Source of the DNA: Hesseltinella vesiculosa
Taxonomy: Eukaryota > Mucoromycota > Mucoromycetes > Mucorales > Cunninghamellaceae
NCBI GenBank assembly: GCA_002104935.1
Contig: MCGT01000028.1
Location: 248,001 to 312,000 of the forward strand
Length of the DNA: 64,000 nt
Direction: 5' to 3'
This document shows positions 31,600-42,279 of this stretch, one piece after another (position 1 is the stretch's first letter; each line of letters opens with the position of its first letter). A program made the position numbers and the translations under genes. The notes beneath the pieces are model-generated. The model did not search any database and was not told the DNA's origin. It saw only the letters and a program-made list of their open reading frames with translations.

Positions 31600-32748
31600 C
31601 AGCATATTCAATAATGCATGAGGTAAGCAGCAAACAGATAAGCAACATACACATTTCTATTTTATTTATATTTTTATACAAAAAAAAAGTGAAGGCAAAG
31701 GTGCGTGAAGGTGGACAAGCAATTTGTTGGCATAAATAAAAAAAGATGTGAGACCAAGGCGGAAATGAAGAGGGTCTATGCGAGTTTACATTATAGGTAT
31801 CAGTTACTTGGGTGAGACTAGAAAAAAAAAAAGAGGTAATGAGATGGTCCTTTTGCTTTTTTGTCTTCTGCTTACTGTGGATAAATGTTCAATTTTGCTC
31901 GATTTGTTTGTAAAAAGCGCCAAAGAATATACTTGACTGCTTTGTTTGGATGGACAGCATGTCCAGCCAGCATGTATTTGCGACAAAAAAAATACACCAA
32001 ACTTGTCTTGGCTTGTACGACATTCGAAAAACCCGAAGTCCACATATTGTTGAGAGTCGCCACGAACGTGTCATTATAAGGAGCCTGATTCGCCAAAACC
32101 TTGACAGCACAACTTACTGAATGAAGCCGTTAACCTTGATGAAAAATATATCAAGGAACGGCCAATCGCAATCAGTATTTTAGTGAATCATAGCGACAAC
32201 CAAGAATTACAAAAAAAATGCAACAGTCCCTCTGTTAACCATCTTTGGCCATGACCATCAGTAAGATGGTGCACGCCAAAGACTCTACTTTTCAGTTTAG
32301 AAAGGTTGTTTTATAGTCGTTATACGTAAATTAAATCAGAAGATTATGGTACAAAGACCTCATGCCCGCTCCAGAATAACAATGTCAAGCTACCAGTATT
32401 ATAAACGCCATTGATGCTCCAATAGCGGGTTGATATGCAACTTTTAAGAATACGACAAGTTCATCGATTTCTGAAAAAATGGTCCTTTTCTCTTTTGAAA
32501 ATGACAGATCTGTTCCAAGTATTCTGGTTGTAGTTTACTGCAATCAATATTTCTGCTAGAACCTTTGAAGAGCCAAAGGATCTTGGCATCAAAAGTTTGA
32601 AGTAAAGTTTTGAGTCAATGTTACTATCCAATGAAATCATGCTACTCAAGCACGCATTGGAAACAATATGTTTTGAGTAACACTAGGGAACGAGTATAAA
32701 ATGACAGTGAGGTGAAAAATAATAAATTCAATTCACCACAGAGTAGGA
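31600..32748. other. Long intergenic region upstream of acid phosphatase
   Basis: About 1.15 kb, AT-rich. Several overlapping short frames between 31872 and 32110 on both strands have no supporting start, splice or domain. The proximal 60 bp form a promoter with TATAAA at 32695-32700. Confidence 0.4.
32695..32700 (+). promoter_or_regulatory. TATA box of the acid phosphatase gene
   Basis: TATAAA 49 bp upstream of the ATG at 32749, preceded by GAG and followed by an A/T-rich leader. Its position fits a TATA-type inducible promoter. Confidence 0.5.
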
Positions 32749-33963
32749 ATGAAAAATATTCTTTTGACAACGAGTGTCACCCTTTCGTTGTGCATTGCAG
32801 CCTTTGCTTACCCCGCTGCTAAATATAATGCAGCCAACCCCGCATTCACTGTTTTCGCTGGTGGCGGTAAGTTTTTGGATTAAAAATGGTTTATTTTTCC
32901 ATAATTGGTTATTTACTCTGTTCAACATGTTTCAATGCATGTCAAAATGGTAGATTTTGGCTGGAAAAACTGGCAGCCTCTGGACCAACGCTATTGTGAT
33001 CTTTTCAACAATGGTGTACAACCTCTTAACGATTGTGACTCTGGTGATCGTTCCGCTCATGCCACTGCTTCCACTGAGCAACAGTTGACAGCTAATTTTA
33101 TGGCCAGTGTCGCGGAAAAAGTCAAGCCTTCATTCCTTGTCAATGTTGGTGACAATTTCTATAGTTCTGGACTCAAGCTGAACGACACATTTTCCATCAA
33201 TCGCTTCTACGCAGCTTATGTTGACACTTACAATCATTCTTCCCTCAATTTCCCTTGGTACATGACAATTGGCAACCATGATATTCTGGGAGATGTTGAA
33301 TTTGAGACTGAGCTAGCACACAAGTTAGATGCTCGCTGGATCATGCCTAGTAGCTACTACAGCCACGATTTCCAGCAAAATGGAGTTAGTGCATTGTTTA
33401 TCCATTACGACAGTGACTGTTTTATTAGCAAGTACCAGAAGGACAGCTCTGTTTACAAGGTTCCTTATGTGGTTGACTGCAACAGAGTGAAAGAAGATCA
33501 AATTCAGTTCATCAAATCTGCGCTCAGTAATTCGACCCACGACTACAAATTCGTTTTGGCTCATCATCCAGTCTGGTCCTCGTCTGCAAACTATACAACT
33601 GATCTGGCTGAAATCAACGACCTTGTACAACAGCACAAAGCCATCTACATCAATGGACACGATCATTGTATGGCCCTCTATCAACAAAATGATGTCCCTT
33701 ACATCCTGACTGGGGGTATGGGTTTAACCGAACCTGGCGATTGTAACAATGGTGTCAGATTTGGAAACTTTACCGTCAAACTTTTTGCATCGCAAGCCAA
33801 ACAGGGAGGTCAGGCTCCAGGTGGCTTTGTTTCCATGGATTTCACCAAGTCTGAATTGGTTGTTAACTACTGGACAAGAGATGGCAACAATATCAAGCAA
33901 GCAAGCAAGAAACCAAGTTATTCCGTCACCGTTCCCGCTGCCCTGGACAAGCAATGGTGGTGA
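32749..33963 (+). CDS. Secreted purple acid phosphatase (ACP5-like metallophosphatase)
   Basis: Two exons (32749..32866, 32954..33963) encode 375 residues. Residues 1-20 are a signal peptide (MKNILLTTSVTLSLCIAAFA). The metal-binding blocks are present in order: DFGW near the N-terminus, GDNFYSSG, GNHD, AHHPVWSS and GHDHCMALYQQ. This layout matches the low-molecular-weight mammalian/plant-type purple acid phosphatases with a di-iron or Fe-Zn centre. Several N-glycosylation sequons (NDT, NHS, NST) support secretion. It probably releases phosphate from organic esters outside the cell. The last ~290 bp of the gene are duplicated at 38373 as a broken copy. Confidence 0.92.
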
Positions 33964-34463
33964 GATTAAACATATTCTAAAATACTATCGGGTGCATTTT
34001 TCTATTATGATATACAGCACTGCTTATCAAATAAATTTTCCAGCTCAAATTGCCACATTTTTATTTTGGTTGCAAGTAGGGACTAAAGCGAAGCTGGAGT
34101 AGTGGACTTTGGCTGTCGAAAATGTGCGCTGCGGCGAAGTAGTGACAGGATTCGAATTTCACGACGTATATCGCCGATTGCGCCTTCCCAGTGCATTCTC
34201 GAGTACGATGCAAGAGGAATGGCATCTTCATTGAACCTGCGCTCACAGCCGCAGCAATCTGGAAGCAGTCGGATGGCCAGCCCCACAGGTAGTGAGAGGG
34301 CTCCAATCGCTACCGTCACAAGCCATTGGCTTGCTGTCAGCGGAACAGTTTTGAAAGCGAGTCCACCGAAAGTGACAATTAGGAATTGGCTGATAATTAC
34401 CGTAACTTGAATGATGATAAACATTGAATGGTGGGTAATATTTTGAAACACGTTGAGGGTGGT
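33673..34463. repeat. Direct repeat, copy 1 (acid phosphatase 3' end plus ATPase 3' end)
   Basis: Nearly identical to 38373..39162. The homology starts within the phosphatase GHDHCMALYQQ region and ends within the ATPase coding sequence at a GGGTGGT common to both copies. Confidence 0.9.
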
Positions 34464-34671
34464 TTTCACCAACAGCCACGATCATCCAAAGACCCACCCC
34501 TTCCAATACTTTGGCACCTGATAATAAATAGCAATCGGCACGATCCGTCCAAAGAGAGGGGTTTTCTTAACAGTGTCAGATTCTCCTGTGGCTGATGATT
34601 CGTCACATGTAACATTGTGACCTTCCAAGTAGATCCCATCGGCTGGAATGATGTCACCAGGTTCAAGGATG
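34083..34671 (-). pseudogene. Truncated P2B Ca2+-ATPase copy
   Basis: 34083..34463 matches the last 127 codons of the intact ATPase at 38782. At GGGTGGTTTTCACC the sequence jumps to what is 41051..41260 in the intact gene, so 1,888 bp including the phosphorylation and nucleotide-binding parts are missing. The match ends at GTTCAAGGATG, and unrelated DNA follows. The junction has a few bases of microhomology. No functional pump can be made from this copy. Confidence 0.88.
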
Positions 34672-34733
34672 TGAGCTTTAAGCTTATCCTAACCCACGGC
34701 GGTCCAGACAACTAACGGTCATCTTATGGTGCA

Positions 34734-35118
34734 TCAGTGTTTTCGTGTAGGCCTTGCGCCTTTGGTTTCTTCGATTTTGTTAGGTGCATCATGCCTGTCG
34801 TTTAGGCTTGTTGAACCTGTCCAAAGCTCAACGTTTTCCCCTTCAGCAAATGATATATCGACAACTTGTTGTACAATCTAAAAAAAGAGCGAGGACTTGC
34901 ATCATGCTTAGCAACAATGTCGATACGCAAGATCCTGATGATTGATATACACAATTTTTTTTTTACCTTACTTTGATCCAGTCGTGAGAACGTTTGAACC
35001 AAATGCTGTGGCTCGCTTTCTTGCTCGATAACTCTAAAACCGGTCAACAAGGCTCTGCTGTTTGATTGTAGAATTCGAAGATAACAGGTTGTTGCCCAGA
35101 ATTTTTCTGATGCGTGAT
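34734..35118 (-). CDS. Hypothetical two-exon reading frame
   Basis: Exon 34967..about 35118 reads SEKFWATTCYLRILQSNSRA and ends RLDQSK at a GTAAAA donor. Exon 34734..34877 follows a clean TTTTTTTAG acceptor in phase and reads IVQQVVDISFAEGENVELW to a TGA. The join is in frame, but no ATG is visible, and the region lies beside the broken ATPase copy. There is a loose likeness to the FWA...H...GI pattern of the small protein at 31366. No family is recognised. Confidence 0.3.
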
Positions 35119-35282
35119 CACTCCTCTTTTTCTCTTTCTCTCTTGGTTTTTGTACCTCCGCCAGTGCTCAGGGTGGGCAGCCCTTTTTTTAAACCTATGC
35201 CTAAACAGTAGACTCTCTTTCCTGACTTTTTCATATACCTCGCAGCATTTTTTCCTAGCTTTTTCAGATACCTTGTTGAATC

Positions 35283-36643
35283 ATGTCCATCATTCAAAAG
35301 ATATGTCCCTTTTGCACTGAATTTACAACATTTACCACGCATCAAATGGCGCGACTGCACATATTCAATAAGCACTCCATCCTGTTGCCCACAAACAACT
35401 GCCGGACAAAGCTTGAAAGCATTATTCTGGTAACTCAAAAAATACGCCACTTTTCATGCCCGTGTTGCGAGTACTGCACGACTTCGAAAGACGAATTGAA
35501 ATTGCATGTGGAGGAACATGGTTTCAAGGTCCCCACTCTTGATAATGGTTCATGTTGGATATTGCAGACAACAAATGTCACTGCCAAATTTCATGGATAT
35601 TTCTCATCATGCTTGTCAAGCTTTAAAAATAACATGGATGTTGATCGATACTTCAATAATCTTCTGTAAGTCAAAGTTGTCCTAATTTATCATTTTGTTG
35701 ATACTGTTTCTTAATTAACAACAGATGCATTTCGTCCGTGCTAGTGCTACAAAAACGTGCAAAATACGAATCTGTGCCCGCCGAATATTTCCCTCCTTCG
35801 TTGTTGGCAAACTTGCACCGTGAAATTTTAAAATCGTTGTCATTGCCTAGCTTCCTTGATCCTGACTTGTTCATGACAATCAAAGGTATCCTTCATATGT
35901 ACCATGAAAACCAAATCAGCAACTTAGCTACGCGACAGCGATTGATTAATCTTGCCATGACAAAAGATGGCCCAGAACAAAGTGTTGTTGTCGCGGTGGA
36001 GTCACTCCTACCGGCCATGAAGGATTTGGATGCTGGTGAAATCGGTGAATCCGAATTGGCTTGTTCAATTGTCCATCCCCTCATCCAATCATTGCTTGCA
36101 TATGAGATGGAGGAGAAAACCGCCAAATGCACAAACACCATCCCAGAAAACGGCACAGACGTGGGACGACGACCTGATTATGAAGTGGCCGTCTACGAGC
36201 AGTACCAATTATCCTTCCGTACATGCTTTGGGGAACTCAAGGGCGAAGGATCATCAGATGTATCTGCAATAATGGATTTTTACCGCTTGGGAGTGTTTGC
36301 AAAACTAGAGATTGTCGCCAGCAATTTGACTGGTGTGCTGTGTTTTCAAGCCCTTGGAACAACAATCACGTTTTACACATTAACACTTCCACACCCCACA
36401 TTGTATACTTTTACTGAAATTACCACAGTGACCATCCCAAAGACAAAGAATGATATAATGTCTTTGATTTGCGCTCTTGACGATCTCTTCAAAATTGCCA
36501 CGTATCATCGTACAATATCGAAGGCTTCCGAGGCAAACACCCAACTGGCGACATTGCCATTTGCATTTGTGCAAGGCAAAAGAAAATCTCTTCCTGTGAA
36601 ACGACGACCATCCTTGGGATCCATTTCGAACAGGAAACTCTAG
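35283..36643 (+). CDS. Two-zinc-finger protein with PD-(D/E)XK-nuclease-like core
   Basis: Two exons (35283..35665, 35725..36643), 433 residues. The N-terminus has CPFCTEF...HIFNKH and a classical C2H2 finger FSCPCCEYCTTSKDELKLHV-EEH. The C-terminal 300 residues contain RRPDYEV (Asp about 279) and, 19 residues later, FGELKGE (Glu 298, Lys 300). This is the spacing and wording of a D...ExK nuclease active site; the preceding helix with EMEEK could supply another acidic ligand. Such finger-plus-nuclease proteins are plausible products of mobile or multicopy genes. The gene is unique in the duplicated PAP/ATPase interval, as if inserted. The nuclease function is inference from motif spacing only. 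Confidence 0.6.
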
Positions 36644-36902
36644 CTACAGTGTTTTTCATTTTTAGTTTTCCATATTACTAAAATCATTTGCTAGTTGTCC
36701 CAATTCAGGCGTGTGTTTTCAGATGAATATGTGAGATAGTACAGGAAAGGGTAAACTACTATTATGATGTGGAGGGAGGGACAATGTACTGTCCTAAAAC
36801 GCACGTAGCCAAGTGGGTATTATGAAAAGCGGTTGCATTGACTTCGCCAACAGAGAATTAATAAGGAGGTTAGGAAGACATTGTGATGTGCCAATAAATC
36901 AG

Positions 36903-38215
36903 GCATTCATCAAACATAATCCAACGACCAAAATGCCAGCCGGATTACCTTTCGTCAAACGTAATCAAGCGACCAAAACGCCAGCCGGATTACCTTTCAT
37001 CAAACATAATCCAGCGACCAAAGCACCAGCCGGATTACCTTTCATCAAACATAATCCAGCGACCAAAACGCCAGCCGGATTACCTTTCATCAAACATAAT
37101 CCAGCGACCAAAACGCCAGCCGGATTACCTTTCATCAAACGTAATCCAGCGACCAGCGACCAAAGCACCAGCCGGATTACCTTTCATCAAACGTAATCCA
37201 GCGACCAAAACGCCAGCCGGATTACCTTTCATCAAACGTAAAGCACCAGCCGGATTACCTTTCATCAAACGTAATCCAGCGACCAAAGCACCAGCCGGAT
37301 TACCTTTCATCAAACGTAATCAAGCGACCAAAACGCCAGCCGGATTACCTTTCATCAAACATAATCCAGCGACCAAAACGCCAGCCGGATTACCTTTCAT
37401 CAAACATAATCCAGCGACCAAAGCACCAGCCGGATTACCTTTCATCAAACATAATCCAGCGACCAAAACGCCAGCCGGATTACCTTTCATCAAACGTAAT
37501 CCAGCGACCAAAACGCCAGCCGGATTACCTTTCATCAAACGTAATCCAGCGACCAAAACGCCAGCCGGATTACCTTTCATCAAACGTAATCCAGCGACCA
37601 AAGCACCAGCCGGATTACCTTTCATCAAACGTAATCAAGCGACCAAAACGCCAGCCGGATTACCTTTCATCAAACATAATCCAGCGACCAAAACGCCAGC
37701 CGGATTACCTTTCATCAAACGTAATCCAGCGACCAAAACGCCAGCCGGATTACCTTTCATCAAACATAATCCAGCGACCAAAGCACCAGCCGGATTACCT
37801 TTCATCAAACATAATCCAGGCGACCAAAACGCCAGCCGGATTACCTTTCATCAAACATAATCCAGCGACCAAAGCACTAGCCGGATTACCTTTCATCAAA
37901 CATAATCCAGCGCACCAAAACGCCAGCCGGATTACCTTTCATCAAACATAATCCAGCGACCAAAGCACTAGCCGGATTACCTTTCATCAAACATAATCCA
38001 GCGACCAAAGCACCAGCCGGATTACCTTTCATCAAACGTAATCCAGCGACCAAAGCACCAGCCGGATTACCTTTCATCAAACGTAATCCAGCGACCAAAA
38101 CGCCAGTCGGATTACCTTTCATCAAACGTAATCCAGCGACCAAAGCACCAGCCGGATTACCTTTCATCAAACGTAATCCAGGCACCAAAATGCCAGCCGG
38201 ATTACCTTTCATCAT
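36903..38215. repeat. 45-bp minisatellite, about 29 units
   Basis: Tandem unit of 45 bp, for example AACATAATCCAGCGACCAAA then ACGCCAGCCGGATTACCTTTCATCA. The main variation is at CATA/CGTA and AAACGCC/AAGCACC. A few units are shortened (near 37222-37258) or carry small insertions (37156, 37820, 37912). Because 45 is divisible by three, one plus-strand frame reads NPATK(T/A)PAGLPFIK(H/R) and one minus-strand frame reads MKGNPAG(V/A)LVAGL(C/R)L without stops over long blocks. An open plus frame from 36813 (MGIMKSGCIDFA) enters the array. No gene is certain. Confidence 0.92.
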
Positions 38216-38372
38216 GTGAAAAACGGTTCAATGGACTTAGTCAAGAATGAGTGAGACCGAAAAAACAGTTTTTTAGAGAGAAAGAGAGAGGTCGTAATTG
38301 AAGTCGAGGATATATAAGGGAGACGGATGATGTGAGATGGACGGTACCTTTTTTTTTTTTTTGTATTTACCA

Positions 38373-38664
38373 GCCCTCTATCAACAAAATGATGTCCCTT
38401 ACATCCTGACTGGTGGTATGGGTCTAACCGAGCCTGGTGATTGCAACAATGGTGTTAGCCTTGAAAACTTTACCGTCAACTTTTTGCATCGCAAGCCAAA
38501 CAGGGAGGTCACGCCCCAGGCGGCTTTGTTTCCATGGATTTCACCAAGTCTGAATTGGTTGTTAACTATTGGACAAGAGATGGCAGCAATATCAAGCAAG
38601 CAAGCATGAAACCAAGTTATTCCGTCACCGTTCCCGCTGCCCTGGACAAGCAATGGTGGTGAGA
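38373..38664 (+). pseudogene. 3' fragment of the purple acid phosphatase gene
   Basis: Begins at the ALYQQNDVPYILTGGMGL codons with a T-tract and unrelated DNA upstream. One base is missing at the run after FTVN (TCAACTTTTT versus TCAAACTTTTT in the intact gene), so the frame shifts and stops early. The intact-gene stop (ALDKQWW) is still present in the other frame. Confidence 0.9.
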
Positions 38665-39162
38665 TTAAACATATTCTATAATACTATCGGGTGCATTTTT
38701 CTATTATGATATACAGCACTGCTTATCAAATAAATTTTCCAGCTCAAATTGCCACATTTTTATTTTGGTTGCAGGAAGGGACTAAAGCGAAGCTGGAGTA
38801 GTGGACTTTGGCTGTCGAAAATGTGCGCTGCGGCGAAGTAGTGACAGGATTCGAATTTCACGACGTATATCGCCGATTGCGCCTTCCCAGTGCATTCTCG
38901 AGTACGATGCAAGAGGAATGGCATCTTCATTGAACCTGCGCTCACAGCCGCAGCAATCTGGAAGCAGTCGGATGGCCAGCCCCACAGGTAGTGAGAGGGC
39001 TCCAATCGCTACCGTCACAAGCCATTGGCTTGCTGTCAGCGGAACCGTTTTGAAAGCGAGTCCACCGAAAGTGACAATTAGGAATTGGCTGATAATTACA
39101 GTAACTTGAATGATGATAAACATTGAATGGTGGGTAATATTTTGAAACACGTTGAGGGTGGT
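38373..39162. repeat. Direct repeat, copy 2
   Basis: Matches 33673..34463. This copy joins the phosphatase 3' fragment to the intact ATPase gene. Confidence 0.9.
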
Positions 39163-41945
39163 GTTATCGATGCGTCGACAATTGATCTCATTGAAGATTT
39201 GCATGAACACAAACACATTAAAGATCATGGTGCGCAGCACTTTCCCATCTTTGGAGCCATCTAAAAAGAACAACTCATTCCCTTGGTAGAGTAGGACGAG
39301 GTTGACAATCACCTGGAAAATAGCTTGACCAACAATCATTTTCATCATTGAAAAATTGATCAAATGGGCGTTTCTTGACACAGGCTTGCGAAGTAGCAGC
39401 TGTTCACTGGGCGGCTCTGTTGCTAGAGCGAGTGCAGCAAGTGTATCCATAATGAGATTAACCCAAAGTAATTGCACTGCTGTTAGCACGCTTTCTGTCG
39501 TGCTGGACGTGAGAGAACTTATAAACGAGAGCACTACAGCTGCAATATTCACAGTAAGCTGAAATGTCAAGAATTTGCGGACACCATCATTGACGGCACG
39601 CCCCCAAAGCAATGCCTTGAGAATAGAGTTGAAATTGTCATCCATGAGAACAATATCCGATGCTTCCTTTGCAACTTCGGTGCCGGTGATACCCATGCTA
39701 AAACCGACGTCGGCCATTTTCAGGGCTGGACCATCATTGGTGCCGTCACCTGTCATTCCTACCACTTGGTCTTGCTCCTGTAGTCGAGCCACAACAATGG
39801 TTTTATCCAAGGGCCCAGACCGGGCTAAGACTTGAAGACGAGGGAGGATCTTGCGCTGTTCTTCAATCGTCATTGATCGAAATTCCGGACCAGACATTGC
39901 AATACCTCCTTTAGTCAGAATTCCCGACGTTCTTGCAATTGCTTTTGCTGTATCGATGTTGTCGCCTGTGATCATCCTCACAAACACGCCTGCTTTTCTG
40001 AAAGCCCTGACAGCTTCAACCACACCCGGTCTAAGAGGATCAGTAATGGCTACAACTCCTAGTAACGTCATATTATCCAATGGCAATTGACCATCCTGCT
40101 CGGGTTTAGGTAGGGTTGGAATTTCCCTGTAGGCGATTCCTATAGTGCGCAGGGCCTGGTTTGCATAAGAACTGATTGTTGATTGCCATTGTTTGGTGAT
40201 TTCGTCGTTCATCTTCTTCTTGTTGCCGTTTTCGTCCATGTAATAAGTGCAACTGCTCAAGATGATTTCTGACGCCCCTTTGGTGTACTGTTGATATTTT
40301 CCAGATTTCAGCTGCACAATGGTGGACATTGATTTCCATTTGGAAGCAAATGGGTAAACTTCAACAACAGTACTATCGCGTCGCAACTGTCGAAAGTCGT
40401 ATCCTAGTAGCTTGATCCAGTTCAACAGCGCACATTCAGTTTTAGAGCCAATAAAAGCAGCTTCACCGCGATCGTTTTCCCCCTCATATGCAGTAGAATT
40501 GACAGCAATACCTTGCGCAATGAGAAGTTGTGTATTTTGTGCATTCTTCAGCTGAGTGGCCCACCGATTCTTAGAGCTTGCTTCTTGGTAATCGAATACA
40601 CAACGGAACGGTATCATACCTTGCTCCACAGTCATAACATTTTCCGTCAGCGTCCCAGTCTTGTCTGTGCAAATTGCTGTTGCGTTGCCCATTGTTTCAC
40701 AGGCTGAAAGCACTCGCACCAAGTTATTGTCTTTAAGCATTTGTGTAGTTGCAAATGCAAGGGCCATCGTCACTGCCATGGGTAAACCTTCTGGAACAGC
40801 AACAACAATAATGGTGATCGTTTGGATGACAATGTTTACCAGGGTAGAAGCAATTTCATCACCACTAGGCCATTGCTTACGCAAAGAATGAATAACGACA
40901 TACTTGAATACCAAGGCAAAAAACATCAAGAGGGCAGCAGCGAATCCAATCTTTGCAATCTGCTCAGCGAGGGAATCCAACTTGATCTGGAGAGGTGTAC
41001 CTTCTAAATTCTGCCCACGCATAGCCATCATCATTCTGCCATAAAAGGAATTTTCACCAACAGCCACGATGATGCAACGACCCACCCCTTCCAATATTTT
41101 GGCACCTGATAATAAATAGCAATCGGCACGGTCCGTACCAAAGAGAGGGGTCTTCTTAACAGTGTCAGATTCTCCTGTGGCTGATGACTCGTCACATGTT
41201 ACATTGTGACCTTCCAAGTAGATCCCGTCTGCTGGAATGATGTCACCAGGTTCAAGGATGAGGATGTCCCCCACCAGAAGGTCAAACACGCTTAATTCTC
41301 GTTCTTGGCCATTTCGAATAACGTTGACTACTCGATCTTCGCGCTTGGAATTTAGCAGCTTAAATTGTGCTTCTTTTTGATAGTTGTTGATGGCATTGGT
41401 AAGGACAACAACGAGCACAGCTAGCAAGATCGCCGTTCCTTCAACCCTAACAAAAACATTGATGCACGTCCAAAAAAGGTATCACTATGTAAAGTTACCA
41501 TCCCAATCGTGGCTCATCCGGAGGATGGGACGAGGAATAGTCCCTCCAAGTGCCAATCGACAAGGACACAAATGCAGCAACAGTCAGCATGACTATAATT
41601 AATTTAGATTGAGCCAACCTGAGCTAAATAGATTTTCCCGAGCTTACTCAGCGTCTTATCATTGTACGTCTCTATTAAATAGCTCACAAACGACCTTTCC
41701 GATTGTTTTGGTAAAACGTTCCGGCCAAAAGCTTGTTCTCGTTGTTTGGACATCATGTTCTCGCCTGCTAATCCTTGATTGGGGTTCACGTGCAAGCGAT
41801 CGCAAATGCGCTGACCACCAAGCTGCTGTAATAAATCATTATCTTTTGTTTCTACAAGTGTCGATAATTCGTCCGCTGCTATACTGAAATAGGAGTCGTA
41901 TGCAGTAACGCTGTTCACGCCAAGCAAAGGTTGCCTTTCCGACAT
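38782..41945 (-). CDS. PMC1: P2B-type Ca2+-transporting ATPase (vacuolar/plasma-membrane, Pmc1-like)
   Basis: Three exons (41648..41945, 41499..41592, 38782..41446) give 1,018 residues. Key blocks: TGES actuator loop (SSATGESDTVKKTP), membrane helix M4 PEGLP, phosphorylation site ICTDKTGTLTENVMT (Asp 392), hinge MTGDGTNDGPALKMADVGF, and M6 QLLWVNLIMDTLAALALATEPP. PEGLP with NxxxD helices is typical for calcium pumps. The IIB class fits the long C-terminal transmembrane half and short N-terminal leader. It moves Ca2+ out of the cytosol into the vacuole or out of the cell. It is divergent from the M20 gene. A truncated copy of this gene lies at 34083-34671. Confidence 0.95.
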
Positions 41946-42279
41946 GTTTGGAGAAGAGAAAAAGAAAAAGATAATCGGGTTTTTTCTCTCACTCCCTCTT
42001 TTCTTTCACCTTGTTTCATACGCTTGTTTCACTTTTTCTTCTACTTTTTCCTAACCGTTGCATTATGGCTCGGCACCTTGGGCTTCCGGGGGGGGGGGGT
42101 TGTAAAAAAGGAACAAACGCCAAGCAGTGCGTTTGACAAAACATTGAAAATGACGAATTTCAAGTCTGTTCGCTGGTCACATGATCATCATCATCAGCGC
42201 TTGATGAATTTTTCATTTTTTGTTGTGTTGAAGAGCACCGACGCTCGGACAAGCGCTTTTCTTCTACATCTTAAAAATA
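41946..42279. other. Divergent promoter region (Ca2+-ATPase / M20 amidohydrolase)
   Basis: 334 bp with CT-rich stretches, a run of about ten G near 42090 and an ATCATCATCATC repeat near 42184. No additional gene is seen. Confidence 0.5.

Noticed and set aside
31872..32110. Minus-strand frame with LAGHAVHPNKAVKY, recalling H2B alpha-C
   Set aside because: The likeness is only about ten residues, is on the opposite strand from the nearby H2B-like ORF, and the rest of the frame does not fit a histone fold.
35118..35450. A 110-codon minus-strand frame
   Set aside because: It is antisense to the first zinc-finger exon of the gene at 35283, whose CxxC...HxxxH pattern makes the plus strand the coding one.
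36903..38215. CRISPR-like array
   Set aside because: The repeat is continuous with no unique spacers, units are 45 bp and nearly identical throughout, and the host is eukaryotic.
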